Assembly: GCF_014646075.1 (NCBI RefSeq)
Contig: NZ_BMMT01000009.1
Coordinates: 124,001 to 188,000 of the forward strand
Direction: 5' to 3'
Source: Saccharopolyspora thermophila
GTDB taxonomy: Bacteria; Actinomycetota; Actinomycetes; Mycobacteriales; Pseudonocardiaceae
DNA: 64,000 bases
Part shown: one piece after another, positions 20,304 through 29,474 of the stretch
Layout: each line of letters starts with the position of its first letter
Position numbering within the stretch: the first letter of the stretch is position 1
Translations under genes and position numbers: made by a program
Notes under the pieces: generated by a model
Seen by the model: only the letters and a program-made list of their open reading frames with translations
Database searches by the model: none
What the model was told of the DNA's origin: nothing

Positions 20304-22369
20304 GCAGCCTCCCCGGCGGGTTCGATCCGGACCGCGCTGACCTTGAACTCCGGCATCCGGCTGCGCGGGTCCAGCACGTCGTTGGTGAGCAGGTTCGCCC
20401 GGGCCTCGCCGGGGAAGTGGAACGGCAGGAACACCGTGTCGGTGCGCATCGTCGGCACCAGCCGTACCCGCACCACGGCGGTGCCGCGCGGCGAGCTGAC
20501 CCGCGCCAGCGCCCCGTCGGCCAGGCCCGCGCGGTCGGCGGTGTCCGGGTGGATCTCCACGAACCCGGCCGGTGCCGCCTCGTTGAGCTCGGCCACCCGC
20601 CGGGTCTGCGCCCCGGACTGGTACTGCGCCAGCACCCGCCCGGTGGTCGCGGTCAGCGGGAACGCCTCCTGCGGCGTCTCGGCCGCGTCCCGGTGCTCCA
20701 CCGGCGCGAAGCGGGCCAGGCCGTCGGGATGCGCGAACCCGTCCAGGAACAACCGCGGCGTGCCGGGGTGCTCCGGGTCCGGGCACGGCCAGTGCAGGGC
20801 CTCCCCGGCGTCGAGGCGCTCGTAGGTGATCCCGGAGTAGTCGGCCTTGCCTCCGGCCGAGGCGCGGCGCAGCTCCTCGAACACCTCGCGCGGCGAGGTG
20901 GGGTAGCGGTGCCCGGGTTCGCCGAGGCGCACCGCCAGCCCGTGCAGTACCTCCAGGTCGCTGCGCGCGTGGCCCGGCGGCACCTGCAACCGGCGGCGCC
21001 GCAGGACGCGGCCCTCGAGGTTGGTCATGGTGCCCTCTTCCTCGGCCCACTGCGTCACCGGGAGCACCACGTCGGCCAGCTGCGTGGTCTCCGACGGCAC
21101 GAAGTCGGCGACCACCAGCAGGTCCAGCGCCGACAGCCGCCGCACCACGTGGTCGGTGTTGGGGGCCGAGACCACCGGGTTGGACCCGAAGACCAGCAGC
21201 GCCCGCGGCCCGTTGTCGGTGCCCAGCGCGTCGAGCAGCTCGTAGGCGCTGCGGCCCGGGCCCGGCAGCGTCTCCGGCGACACGCCCCACACCTGGGCCA
21301 CGTGCTCGCGGGCCGCCGGGTCAGTGATCATCCGGTAGCCGGGCAGCTGGTCGGCCTTCTGCCCGTGCTCCCGGCCGCCCTGCCCGTTGCCCTGCCCGGT
21401 CAGGCAGCCGTAGCCGCGACCCTCGCGGCCCGGCAGGCCCAGTGCCAGCGCCAGGTTGATGAAGCCCGAGACCGTGTCGACGCCCTTGCTGTGCTGCTCG
21501 ACCCCGCGACCGGTGAGCACGTATGCGCTGCCCGCCTCGGCGAGCATGCGCACCGTCTGCCGCTGCGCGGTCACCGGTACTCCGGTGACCCGCTCGACGC
21601 GCTCGGGCCACCAGGCCGTCGCCCGCTGCCACGCGGCGTCGAAGCCGGTGGTCCGCGACCGCACGTAGTCCATGTCGGCCCAGCCGTCGACGACGGCGAC
21701 GTGCAGCAACCCGAGCGCGAGCGCCAGGTCCGTGCCCGGCGCGGGCTGCAGGTGCAGCGCGGCGCGCTCGGCGGTCGCGCTGCACCGGGGGTCGATGACC
21801 ACCAGCTGCGCCTGGCTCAGATGCTGCATCAGCGGGGGCATCGTCTCGGCGGGGTTCGCCCCGGCGAGCAGCACCGCGTCCGCGCCGCCGAGATCGGTGA
21901 CCGGGAACGGCAGCCCCCGGTCCACGCCGAAGGCGGCGGTCCCGGCCGCGGCGGCCGAGGACATGCAGAACCGGCCGTTGTAGTCGATCTGGCTGGTGCC
22001 CAGGGCAAGTCGCGCGAACTTGCCGAGCAGGTATGCCTTCTCGTTGGTCAACCCGCCGCCGCCGAACACACCGACCGCGTCGGCGCCGTGCTCGGCGCGG
22101 ATCCGGTCGACACCCCGGGCGACGGTGTCCAGGGCGGTGTCCCAGTCGACCGGGGTGAGCGTGCCGTCGCGCCGCACCAGCGGGTGCCGCAGGCGGTCGT
22201 CGACGTCCAGTAGCGCCGGCGCCGTCCAGCCCTTCTGGCACAGCCCGCCCTGGTTCACCGGAAAGTCCGTCGGCCGCACCGACACCCCGCGGCGCTCCCG
22301 GGTCAACCGGGTGCCGCACTGCAGGGCGCAGTAGGGGCAGTGGGTGGCGACCGTCCGCAGTTCAGGCAC
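20300..22369 (-). CDS. nasA: Assimilatory nitrate reductase catalytic subunit
   Basis: A 689-residue molybdopterin oxidoreductase that reduces nitrate to nitrite in the cytoplasm. C11, C14, C18 and C44 (CPYCALQC, GGLC) hold the N-terminal [4Fe-4S] cluster. Molybdopterin-guanine-dinucleotide motifs follow (NGRFCMSSAAAAG, VLTGRGVEQHSKG, VFGSNPVVSAPNT) and the C-terminal dinucleotide-binding domain starts near 590. There is no twin-arginine signal, which supports an assimilatory role. GTG 22369 is behind GGAGG and overlaps the narK end by eight bases. MobA, encoded at 26.3 kb, would complete its cofactor. Confidence 0.95.
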   Translation of the reverse strand: MPELRTVATHCPYCALQCGTRLTRERRGVSVRPTDFPVNQGGLCQKGWTAPALLDVDDRLRHPLVRRDGTLTPVDWDTALDTVARGVDRIRAEHGADAVGVFGGGGLTNEKAYLLGKFARLALGTSQIDYNGRFCMSSAAAAGTAAFGVDRGLPFPVTDLGGADAVLLAGANPAETMPPLMQHLSQAQLVVIDPRCSATAERAALHLQPAPGTDLALALGLLHVAVVDGWADMDYVRSRTTGFDAAWQRATAWWPERVERVTGVPVTAQRQTVRMLAEAGSAYVLTGRGVEQHSKGVDTVSGFINLALALGLPGREGRGYGCLTGQGNGQGGREHGQKADQLPGYRMITDPAAREHVAQVWGVSPETLPGPGRSAYELLDALGTDNGPRALLVFGSNPVVSAPNTDHVVRRLSALDLLVVADFVPSETTQLADVVLPVTQWAEEEGTMTNLEGRVLRRRRLQVPPGHARSDLEVLHGLAVRLGEPGHRYPTSPREVFEELRRASAGGKADYSGITYERLDAGEALHWPCPDPEHPGTPRLFLDGFAHPDGLARFAPVEHRDAAETPQEAFPLTATTGRVLAQYQSGAQTRRVAELNEAAPAGFVEIHPDTADRAGLADGALARVSSPRGTAVVRVRLVPTMRTDTVFLPFHFPGEARANLLTNDVLDPRSRMPEFKVSAVRIEPAGEAA

Positions 22370-23756
22370 GGCTGGCCTCCGCCCTGGCCTGCTGCGCCCG
22401 CACCGGCGCCTCCGGGTCCTGCTTCCGCGCACCGCGTAGGTACACCGCCCAGGTCACGACCACGCAGAGCGCGTAGTAGACGAGGAAGGTGGCCAGCGCG
22501 GCGTTCCCACTGGCGGCCTCCCCGCTGTAGGAGGAGCGGAAGGCGAGGTTGATGCCGACCCCGCCGAGGGCGCCGATCGCCCCGGCGATGCCGATGACCG
22601 CCCCGGACATCCGCCGGGCCCGGGCGAACGCCGCGATGGCCTCGCCGCCGTTGGTCACGTCGTCCTCGGCCTCCTTGGCGAAGACCGCCGGGATCATCTT
22701 GTAGGTCGAGCCGTTGCCGATGCCGGTGAGCACGAACAGGACGATGAACGCCGCGACGTAGAGCCCGAACGACCCCAGCGAGGACGCGACCAGCAGCGCC
22801 CCGGTGCCCAGCGCCATACCGACGAAGTTCCACAGCGTCACCTGCGCGCCGCCCAACCGGTCGCTGAGCCAGCCGCCGACCGGCCGGGCCACCGAACCCA
22901 TCAGCGGGCCGAGGAACGTCCAGCTCGCGGCCTGCAGCGGGGTGAAGTTGAACTCGGTCTGCAGCACCAGGCCAAACGCGAAGCTGTAGCCGATGAACGA
23001 GCCGAAGGTGCCGATGTAGAGGAAGGAGATCCACCAGGTGTGCTTGTTCGCCGCGGCCTCGCGCAGCGCTCCCGGCCGGGCTCTGACCGCGTCCACGTTG
23101 TCCATGAACAGCGCCGCGCACAGCGTGGCGACCACGATCAGCGGCAGGTAGATCGCCGCCACGTAGGACGGGTGGGTGTTGCCGGCGAGGGCGATCACCA
23201 GCAGGCCGACGACCTGGATGGTGGCCACCCCGATGTTGCCACCGCCCGCGTTCAGGCCCAGCGCCCAGCCCTGGTGGCGCTGCGGAAAGAACGTGGTGAT
23301 GTTGGTCATCGACGAGGCGAAGTTGCCGCCCCCGACGCCGGCGGCCGCGCCGATCAGCATGAACACCCACAGCGGCGTGCCCGGCTGCTGCACGAAGTGG
23401 AACGCCAGCACGGCCGGCACCAACAGGATCGCCGTGCTGACGATGGTCCAGTTGCGGCCGCCGAAACGGGTCACCGCGGCGGCGTAGGGCAGCCGCAGCA
23501 CCGCCCCGACCAGGTTCGGCGTGATGACCAGCAGGAACTTCTCGGCCGCGGTGAAGCCCAGACCGATCGCCGGCGACAGGAACAGCACCAGCACCGACCA
23601 GATGCTCCACACCGAGAACCCGATGTGCTCGGACAGGATCGAGAAGATCAGGTTGCGCCGGGCCACGCGCTTGCCGGAGGCTTCCCAGAACTCCTCGTCC
23701 TCGGGGTTCCAGCCCTCGATCCAGCGGCCTCTGGCCAAGGCTCTCGCGGTCAACAC
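22362..23756 (-). CDS. narK: Nitrate/nitrite transporter, NarK family
   Basis: A 464-residue major facilitator with twelve predicted membrane segments. The family motifs are visible: ITPNLVGAVLRLPYA in the first half, GVGGGNFASSMTNITTFFP (nitrate signature), and the matching AFARARRMSGAVIG/GALGGVGINLAFR region in the second half. It imports nitrate or exchanges nitrate for nitrite for the enzymes encoded downstream. GTG 23756 has GAGGAG upstream. It is the first gene of the seven-gene operon. Confidence 0.95.
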   Translation of the reverse strand: MLTARALARGRWIEGWNPEDEEFWEASGKRVARRNLIFSILSEHIGFSVWSIWSVLVLFLSPAIGLGFTAAEKFLLVITPNLVGAVLRLPYAAAVTRFGGRNWTIVSTAILLVPAVLAFHFVQQPGTPLWVFMLIGAAAGVGGGNFASSMTNITTFFPQRHQGWALGLNAGGGNIGVATIQVVGLLVIALAGNTHPSYVAAIYLPLIVVATLCAALFMDNVDAVRARPGALREAAANKHTWWISFLYIGTFGSFIGYSFAFGLVLQTEFNFTPLQAASWTFLGPLMGSVARPVGGWLSDRLGGAQVTLWNFVGMALGTGALLVASSLGSFGLYVAAFIVLFVLTGIGNGSTYKMIPAVFAKEAEDDVTNGGEAIAAFARARRMSGAVIGIAGAIGALGGVGINLAFRSSYSGEAASGNAALATFLVYYALCVVVTWAVYLRGARKQDPEAPVRAQQARAEASRA

Positions 23757-23926
23757 GGCTCCTCTCGTCGGTTGCTCCGAAGTTAGGAACCGGGTGTTTC
23801 GCGGCGTGTCGTCCAGCGTTACCGCGATGCAAAGCCGCCTTCACACGCCCAGGTCCGGGCGCTGTGAGCGGCCCTGTGGGGTGCCCGACGACACACCCGC
23901 CGCGGGGCGCGTGGCACCGTGGAGGG

Positions 23927-24766
23927 GTGAGGCAAAAAGGTACGGGTGCCCGCGACGCAGCGGTGGAGCGGCAGCGCGCCCGGGAACTGTTCGCCGCGGC
24001 CCGCCGGATCACCGCGCTGACCGGGGCCGGGGTGTCCACGGCGTCGGGCATCCCCGACTTCCGCGGCCCCAACGGCGTGTGGACCCGCAATCCGGCCGCG
24101 CAGCGGCTCAGCGACATCGACAGCTACGTCTTTGACCCGCAGGTGCGCGAGCTGGCGTGGCGCAGCCGCGCCGAGCACCCAGCCTGGCACGCCGAACCGA
24201 ACGCGGCGCACCGGGCCTTCGTCGACCTCGACCGCGCGGGGCGGCTCGGAGCCCTGCTGACGCAGAACATCGACGAACTGCACCAGCGCGCCGGGCTGGA
24301 CCGGGACAGGGTGCTGGAGCTGCACGGCACGATGTTCAAGGTCGTGTGCCTGAGCTGCGGTGCCGTCACCTCCATGCGCTCGGCGCTGCGGCGGGTCGCC
24401 GACGGCGAGCCCGACCCGTCCTGCCTGGAGTGCGGCGGGATCCTGAAGTCGGCCACCATCTCCTTCGGGCAGGCGCTGGACGCCGAGGTGCTCCGCCGGG
24501 CGCAGCGCGCGGCCCTGGACTGCGACCTGTTCCTGGCGGCGGGGACGTCCCTGACGGTGCACCCGGCAGCCGGGCTTGCCGAGCTGGCCGTGCGCGCGGG
24601 CGCCGAGCTGGTCATCTGCAACGCCGAGCCCACGCCGTACGACGAGGTGGCCGCGGCGGTGCTGCGCGGGCCGCTGGTCGAGGTGCTGCCGGAGCTGGTG
24701 GCGGTCCCACTGAACGAATCCGCTCCACCGCTGCGCACCTGGGGTGACCCCAGCACCTGGGACTGA
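23927..24766 (+). CDS. Sirtuin, NAD-dependent protein deacylase
   Basis: About 279 residues. The NAD site ALTGAGVSTASGIPDFRG, the motif TQNIDELHQRAG, the catalytic histidine in LELHGT, and four zinc cysteines (CLSCG, CLECGG) are all present, so the enzyme should be active. FLAAGTSLTVHPA ends the Rossmann core. The start is uncertain: GTG 23927 has GGAGG only one base away and could be leaderless; GTG 23963 is the next choice. It is divergent from narK; a link to nitrate metabolism is not implied. Confidence 0.93.
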   Translation: MRQKGTGARDAAVERQRARELFAAARRITALTGAGVSTASGIPDFRGPNGVWTRNPAAQRLSDIDSYVFDPQVRELAWRSRAEHPAWHAEPNAAHRAFVDLDRAGRLGALLTQNIDELHQRAGLDRDRVLELHGTMFKVVCLSCGAVTSMRSALRRVADGEPDPSCLECGGILKSATISFGQALDAEVLRRAQRAALDCDLFLAAGTSLTVHPAAGLAELAVRAGAELVICNAEPTPYDEVAAAVLRGPLVEVLPELVAVPLNESAPPLRTWGDPSTWD

Positions 24767-24901
24767 AGTGACACTTGTGGTCGATGTTGTGCGTGCTCCA
24801 CTGGTGTCAAGTGGTGCAAAAGGGACCAGAGTGGCAGAGTTTCCAACCGTCGTGTGACTCCATTCGGCCTAATCTTCGGCCGCCAATGGGAGGTGACGGT
24901 T

Positions 24902-26155
24902 GTGTCGCGTGCCGCATCCGTGCGCAGGATGACCGCGCTCGCCCTGCTCGCCGCAGTCGGTGCCGCCCTGCCAGGTGTCGGCGCCGCCGTGCCGCCGCCC
25001 CCGCCCAACCCCAGCGACGCCGAGCTGCACGCTGGGCGCGCCGCCGTGCAGCAGGCGGCGGGCCAGGTCGGCGAGCTGGCCAACCGACTGGCTCAGGCCG
25101 AATCCCGGCTGCTCGACCTGCAGACCCAGGTCGAGCTGAAGATGGAGGACGCGAACAAGGCCCGGGTTGACTTCCAGCGCGCCGCACGCGCCCACGCCGA
25201 CGCCCGGCGGGCCGCCGACGCCGCCCGTGCCGACGCCGACGCCGCGGCCCGGCAGGTCGAGCAGCAGCGCAGCCGGCTGGACAACTTCGCGGCCAGCAGC
25301 TACCGGCAGGGCAGTCGCCTCGGCTCGGTCACCGCGTTCATCGGCGCGAAGAACCCGCAGGAGATGCTCGACCGGGCGGTGTTCCTCGACGCGATCAGCG
25401 ACTCGCAGCTCAACGTCCTCGAGGACCTGGAACGCGCCCGCGTCGAGAAGGTCAACAAGGATTCGCTGGCCCGCGCGGCGCTGCAGGAGGCCGAGGCCCG
25501 GCGGCTGGAGGCCGACCGTGCCCGCGTCGCGGCCGAAGCCGCCGAGCGCGAGGCGGTCGCGGCGCAGGCTGCCCAGGCCGAGCAGGCCCGGCGGCTGGAA
25601 GCCGACAAGGCGGTCGTTGAGGCGCAGCTCGCCGAGGCCCGCTCACGCGTCGCCGGGCTGGAAGCGCAGCGCGACCGGTACGAGGACTGGCAGGCGGCCA
25701 GGCAGCGCGAGGAGCAGGCCGCGGCGCCCACCGGCCGGTCGGTCGAGGTGGTCATCGCGCGAGCACTGTCGCAGCTGGGCGTGCAGTACGCGTGGGGCGG
25801 TGGCAACGCGTTCGGCCCCACCCGCGGCATCCGTGACGGGGGAGTGGCCGACGCCTTCGGCGACTTCCGCAAGGTCGGTTTCGACTGCTCGGGCCTGATG
25901 ATCTACGCGTTCGCCGGCGCGGGGATACCGCTGGACCACTACAGCGGATACCAGTACCAGGCGGGTCGCCAGGTGCCACTGTCGCAGATCCGCCGCGGCG
26001 ACATGCTGTTCTGGCAGCGCGGCGGGCGCGTTCACCACGTGGCCCTGTACCTGGGCGACGGCAGGATGGTGGAGGCGCCCTACTCGGGCTCCCGGGTCCG
26101 GGTTGCACCGGTGCGGTACAGCGGCATCGCCCCATACGCCGTCCGCATGTTCTGA
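24902..26155 (+). CDS. Secreted NlpC/P60 peptidoglycan hydrolase, RipA-like
   Basis: 417 residues: a signal peptide (MTALALLAAVGAALPGVGAA, about 10-29), a proline patch, a long Ala/Glu/Arg-rich coiled coil (35-270), then an NlpC/P60 endopeptidase domain. The catalytic triad is C329 (GFDCSGLM), H379 (HHVALYLG) and E391 (MVEAPYSG), matching the Cys-His-Glu of RipA. It should cut stem peptides between daughter cells, with the coiled coil acting as an inhibitory or anchoring arm. GTG 24902 is eight bases behind GGGAGG. As in M. tuberculosis (ripA-ripB-moxR1), it precedes moxR, here with mobA between. Confidence 0.93.
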   Translation: MSRAASVRRMTALALLAAVGAALPGVGAAVPPPPPNPSDAELHAGRAAVQQAAGQVGELANRLAQAESRLLDLQTQVELKMEDANKARVDFQRAARAHADARRAADAARADADAAARQVEQQRSRLDNFAASSYRQGSRLGSVTAFIGAKNPQEMLDRAVFLDAISDSQLNVLEDLERARVEKVNKDSLARAALQEAEARRLEADRARVAAEAAEREAVAAQAAQAEQARRLEADKAVVEAQLAEARSRVAGLEAQRDRYEDWQAARQREEQAAAPTGRSVEVVIARALSQLGVQYAWGGGNAFGPTRGIRDGGVADAFGDFRKVGFDCSGLMIYAFAGAGIPLDHYSGYQYQAGRQVPLSQIRRGDMLFWQRGGRVHHVALYLGDGRMVEAPYSGSRVRVAPVRYSGIAPYAVRMF

Positions 26156-26254
26156 CGCTGCCCGAACGAGGCTTCCAGCGGATCAGGGCGCGGTTGTGCG
26201 GTGGAGTCGGTGGCCGGTTGGTGGGCCGGCCGTGGTGGCTGGAAGCATTGCGGT

Positions 26255-26827
26255 GTGGTGAAGTTCGCGGCGGTGGTGCTGGCTGGTGGACGGGCGCGTC
26301 GACTCGGCGGGGTGGACAAGGTCCTGCTGCCGGTGTCGGGGCGGACGCTGCTGGACCGGACGATCGACGCGGTGGCGGGTGCCGGACCGGTGGTGGTGGT
26401 CGGCCCGCGCCGTGCGACGGCCGAACCCGTCCTATGGACGAGGGAGGACCCGCCGGGCAGCGGCCCGCTGGCGGGCGTGCAGGCCGGGCTGGCCGCGCTG
26501 CCTGCGGAGACGGCGCTGGTGGCGGTCCTCGCGGGCGATCATCCGCATCTGACACCGGGAACGCTTACGCGCCTCCGCGGCGCCCTGCGCGCGAACCCGG
26601 GGGCCGCGGGGGCGGTTCTGGTCGACCGCAACGGCGAACCGCAGTGGCTGGTGGGGCTCTGGCGCGTGTCGTCCCTCCGCGCCGCCATGCCGGGGGAGGC
26701 CCGCGACCGTTCGATCCGCTCGGTGTTCGCCCGGCTGGACCCGGTGCTGGTCCCGGCGGCGGGGGAGGAGGCGTCCGATGTGGACACACCGGAGGACCTC
26801 CACCGCGCCCGCACTCCGAAGGGCTGA
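26255..26827 (+). CDS. mobA: Molybdenum cofactor guanylyltransferase
   Basis: About 190 residues. The nucleotide-binding signature VVLAGGRARRLGGVDK is that of MobA, which links GMP to molybdopterin. The acidic metal-binding site appears as AGDHPHL, where the family normally has DMP or similar, a mild departure. SDVDTPEDL near the end is typical. The start is GTG 26255 or 26258 behind GGAAG. Its likely client in this window is NasA. Confidence 0.85.
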   Translation: MVKFAAVVLAGGRARRLGGVDKVLLPVSGRTLLDRTIDAVAGAGPVVVVGPRRATAEPVLWTREDPPGSGPLAGVQAGLAALPAETALVAVLAGDHPHLTPGTLTRLRGALRANPGAAGAVLVDRNGEPQWLVGLWRVSSLRAAMPGEARDRSIRSVFARLDPVLVPAAGEEASDVDTPEDLHRARTPKG

Positions 26828-26879
26828 TCGCTGTCAGGGCACCCCGACCCGCAGTTGTCGCCTTGGTATTTATCGCGAT

Positions 26880-26905
26880 CGATAACTTCAGTGTTGACTG
26901 AAACT
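26880..26905. repeat. Operator-like palindrome, copy 1 of a 26-base direct repeat
   Basis: Contains TTCAG-N6-CTGAA (26887-26902), effectively TTCAGT-GTTG-ACTGAA, a perfect 6-4-6 inverted repeat. It matches 21 of 26 bases of the copy at 27179-27204. Confidence 0.55.
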
Positions 26906-27178
26906 CACTGACCGCAGTGCGAACCGAGGAGAAGCCGCGCAGCAGGTCGAATAGACGAGCGTGGAGGTCCAAGCGGTCCGTGGGGGGCAGCACGCGCGAA
27001 GGTGAGAGGCCGGGCGGAGAACACATCGGGTGCCTGCGACGCCTCGTCCGCGGTGGGGAATGCCGCGACCAGCGTGGCGAGGCCCCGGCGGCGCACAGGG
27101 CGGGGGATTCCGTGCTCCGATGACCGCCCACCGTCATGCAACTGCGCCCTGGGCACATTCGAAACAGTTCTGTTGTCT

Positions 27179-27204
27179 CGATTATTTCAGTGTCGACCGA
27201 AATT
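27179..27204. repeat. Operator-like palindrome, copy 2 of a 26-base direct repeat
   Basis: Contains TTCAG-N6-CCGAA (27186-27201); with flanks, ATTTCAGT-GTCG-ACCGAAAT is an inverted repeat with one mismatch. It lies 202 bases upstream of the moxR start and is well placed to control that operon. Confidence 0.55.
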
Positions 27205-27405
27205 GACCCTCAGGCAACGCGCGCAGGGAACAGCTGAGGAAGGGATAGAGCGTTCTTCACAGAGGTCATACCGGGGGTGCTGTTGGGTGGGATGCGGGGC
27301 GTTGCCCCCTCGCGAGCGTGTGCTCGCAGCGTGACAGGATCTTGGGCGGCTGATCTGCCGCATCGACGACGCCCGGGGCGGGCCAGGGACAGGAGGCTGG
27401 GAGAA

Positions 27406-28530
27406 GTGACCGAAGCGGGCAACGGTGAGAGCGGGGGTGCCGGGGCCGCGGCGGCGCGTCCAGCGGAGCAGATGACCACACCGGCGCGCGACGCGCAGCT
27501 GCTGGAGCGCACCGTCTTCGAGGTCAAGCGGGTCATCGTCGGGCAGGATCGGCTTGTCGAGCGGATGCTCACCGGTCTGTTGGCCAAGGGCCACATCCTG
27601 TTGGAGGGCGTGCCCGGCGTGGCCAAGACCCTGGCGGTGGAGACGTTCGCGCGGGTGGTCGGCGGCTCCTTCTCCCGTCTGCAGTTCACCCCCGACCTGG
27701 TGCCCGCCGACATCCTCGGTACCCGGATCTACCGGCAGGGCAGCGAGCGCTTCGACGTGGAGCTGGGCCCGGTGCTGGCCAACTTCGTGCTCGCCGACGA
27801 GATCAACCGCGCTCCGGCGAAGGTGCAGTCGGCGCTGCTGGAGGTGATGGCCGAGCGGCACGTCTCCATCGGCGGGGAGAGCTTCCCGATGCCCGCGCCG
27901 TTCCTGGTGCTGGCCACCCAGAACCCGATCGAGAACGAGGGCGTCTACCCGCTGCCGGAGGCCCAGCGCGACCGGTTCCTGTTCAAGCTGCCCGTCGAGT
28001 ACCCCTCGGCGGAGGAGGAGCGGGAGATCATCTACCGGATGGGCGTCGCCGCGCCGGAGCCGAACCCGGTGCTCACCCCGGACGAGCTGATCCGGTTGCA
28101 GAACGTGGCTTCGCAGGTGTTCGTGCACCACGCCCTGGTGGACTACGTGGTGCGGCTGGTGGTGGCCACCCGGATGCCCAACGACCACGGGCTGTCCGAC
28201 ATCGCCGGCTGGGTGTCCTACGGCGCGTCCCCGCGCGCCAGCCTGGGCATCGTCGCCGCCGCGCGGGCGCTGGCGCTGGTGCGCGGCCGCGACTACGTGC
28301 TCCCGCAGGACGTGGTGGATGTGGTGCCGGACGTGCTGCGGCATCGCCTGGTGCTGTCCTACGACGCGTTGGCCGACGGTATTCCGGTCGAGCACATCGT
28401 CAACCGGGTGCTGCAGACGGTGCCGTTGCCGCAGGTCTCGGCCCGGCCGCAGGGCGGTCCGCCGCCGGTGCCGGTCGGTCCCGGCGGCGGCTACGGCCAG
28501 CCGCCGCTCGGGCCCGCGCCGCACCAGTGA
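27406..28530 (+). CDS. moxR1: MoxR-family AAA+ ATPase
   Basis: 374 residues. Walker A is GVPGVAKT (68-75), Walker B is VLADEIN (about D131-E132), and sensor 1 is LATQNPIE. MoxR ATPases act as chaperones with VWA-domain partners, and the next two genes encode such partners. The N-terminal 25 residues and the Pro/Gly-rich C-terminus (ARPQGGPPPVPVGPGGG) are low-complexity. GTG 27406 is behind AGGAGG. It corresponds in position and family to moxR1 (Rv1479). Confidence 0.95.
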   Translation: MTEAGNGESGGAGAAAARPAEQMTTPARDAQLLERTVFEVKRVIVGQDRLVERMLTGLLAKGHILLEGVPGVAKTLAVETFARVVGGSFSRLQFTPDLVPADILGTRIYRQGSERFDVELGPVLANFVLADEINRAPAKVQSALLEVMAERHVSIGGESFPMPAPFLVLATQNPIENEGVYPLPEAQRDRFLFKLPVEYPSAEEEREIIYRMGVAAPEPNPVLTPDELIRLQNVASQVFVHHALVDYVVRLVVATRMPNDHGLSDIAGWVSYGASPRASLGIVAAARALALVRGRDYVLPQDVVDVVPDVLRHRLVLSYDALADGIPVEHIVNRVLQTVPLPQVSARPQGGPPPVPVGPGGGYGQPPLGPAPHQ

Positions 28531-28541
28531 GGGGCGGGTCG

Positions 28542-29474
28542 GTGTCTGACGATCGTCCGTCCTGGGCCCCGCCCGTGTTGGACAACGGGCGGTTGGAGGC
28601 GGCCCTGCGGTCGCTTGAGCTGAGCGTGCGCGGTCGGCTTGACGGTCTGCTACAGGGCAATCATCTCGGTCTGGTGCCGGGCCCGGGTACCGAACCTGGT
28701 GAGGCCCGGATCTACCAGCCTGGTGACGACGTGCGGCGGATGGACTGGGCGGTCACCGCCCGCATGGCCGAGCCGCACATCCGGCAGACCGTGGCTGATC
28801 GGGAGCTGGAGACCTGGGTGGCGATGGATTTGTCGCCGAGTCTGGATTTCGGGTCCGCGGCGTGCGAGAAGCGGGAGCTGGCGGTCGCGGCGCTGGCTGC
28901 GGTGATGTTTTTGACCAGCGGTGGCGGGAACCGTATCGGTGCGGTGGTGGACAACGGCACCGGTCCGGTGCGGCTGCCGGCGCGTGGTGGCGCCGCCCAC
29001 GCGCGGGCGCTGCTGAAGAAGGTGGCCCAGACGCCGCGGGCGGCGGAAGGCACCCGTGGTGATCTGGCGACGTTGCTGGAGTCGCTGCGCCGGCCGCCGC
29101 GGCGGCGTGGTCTGGTGGTGGTGATCTCCGATTTCCTTGGGCCCACCGATTGGGACCGCGCGCTGCGTGGGCTGGGGGCGCGGCATTCGCTGCTGGCCAT
29201 TGAGGTGGTGGATCCGCGGGATCTGGAACTGCCGGACGTGGGCACGGTGTTGTTGTCGGACCCGGAGTCCGGTGAGCAGCGCGAGGTGCATACGTCTGCG
29301 GTGTTGCGTAAGGAGTTCGCCGCCGCGGCGGCGGCGCACCGGGAGCAGGTGGCGGGCCTGCTGCGGCGTGCGGGCTGTGGGCATCTGGTGTTGCGGACGG
29401 ATTCGGACTGGATCGCCGACGTGGTGCGGTTCGTGGTGGCTCGCAAGCGTGGTTGGTCCGGAGGAGCTGCCTGA
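28542..29474 (+). CDS. DUF58 domain protein
   Basis: About 310 residues of the DUF58 family, which is almost always encoded between MoxR and VWA genes. The hallmark RIYQPGDDVRRMDWAVTAR is present, followed by a degenerate VWA-like fold (WVAMDLSPSLDFGS). The GTG at 28542 has GAGGGG upstream; a second GTG at 28527 overlaps the moxR stop. It ends in TGATG, sharing one base with the next start. It probably works with MoxR on envelope or oxidoreductase substrates. Confidence 0.92.
   Translation: MSDDRPSWAPPVLDNGRLEAALRSLELSVRGRLDGLLQGNHLGLVPGPGTEPGEARIYQPGDDVRRMDWAVTARMAEPHIRQTVADRELETWVAMDLSPSLDFGSAACEKRELAVAALAAVMFLTSGGGNRIGAVVDNGTGPVRLPARGGAAHARALLKKVAQTPRAAEGTRGDLATLLESLRRPPRRRGLVVVISDFLGPTDWDRALRGLGARHSLLAIEVVDPRDLELPDVGTVLLSDPESGEQREVHTSAVLRKEFAAAAAAHREQVAGLLRRAGCGHLVLRTDSDWIADVVRFVVARKRGWSGGAA

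Larger units (their letters stand above)
26828..27405. other. Intergenic region of 578 bases with duplicated palindromes
   Basis: No reading frame here has both a credible ribosome site and recognisable sequence. The region starts AT-rich and contains TTATCG/CGATAA (6-4-6), two related operator-like palindromes 299 bases apart (listed separately), and AACAG/CTGTT near 27164-27175. The core between the two palindromes is GC-rich like coding sequence and may be the remains of a gene. Promoters of the moxR operon should lie in its right part. Confidence 0.5.

Noticed and set aside
23796-23822. GlnR-like half-sites GTAAC and GAAAC upstream of narK
   Set aside because: They are 22 bases apart start to start, but the required intermediate half-site does not match; too weak to annotate, although GlnR control of this operon is expected from other actinomycetes.
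24767-24901. Possible c-di-AMP riboswitch ahead of the NlpC/P60 gene
   Set aside because: The leader is too short and lacks the conserved riboswitch segments; only a -10-like TAATCT and a short GGCC repeat are present.
26905-27156. An 83-codon minus-strand frame in the gap before moxR
   Set aside because: No ribosome site and no recognisable sequence; overlapping frames on the other strand are equally open.
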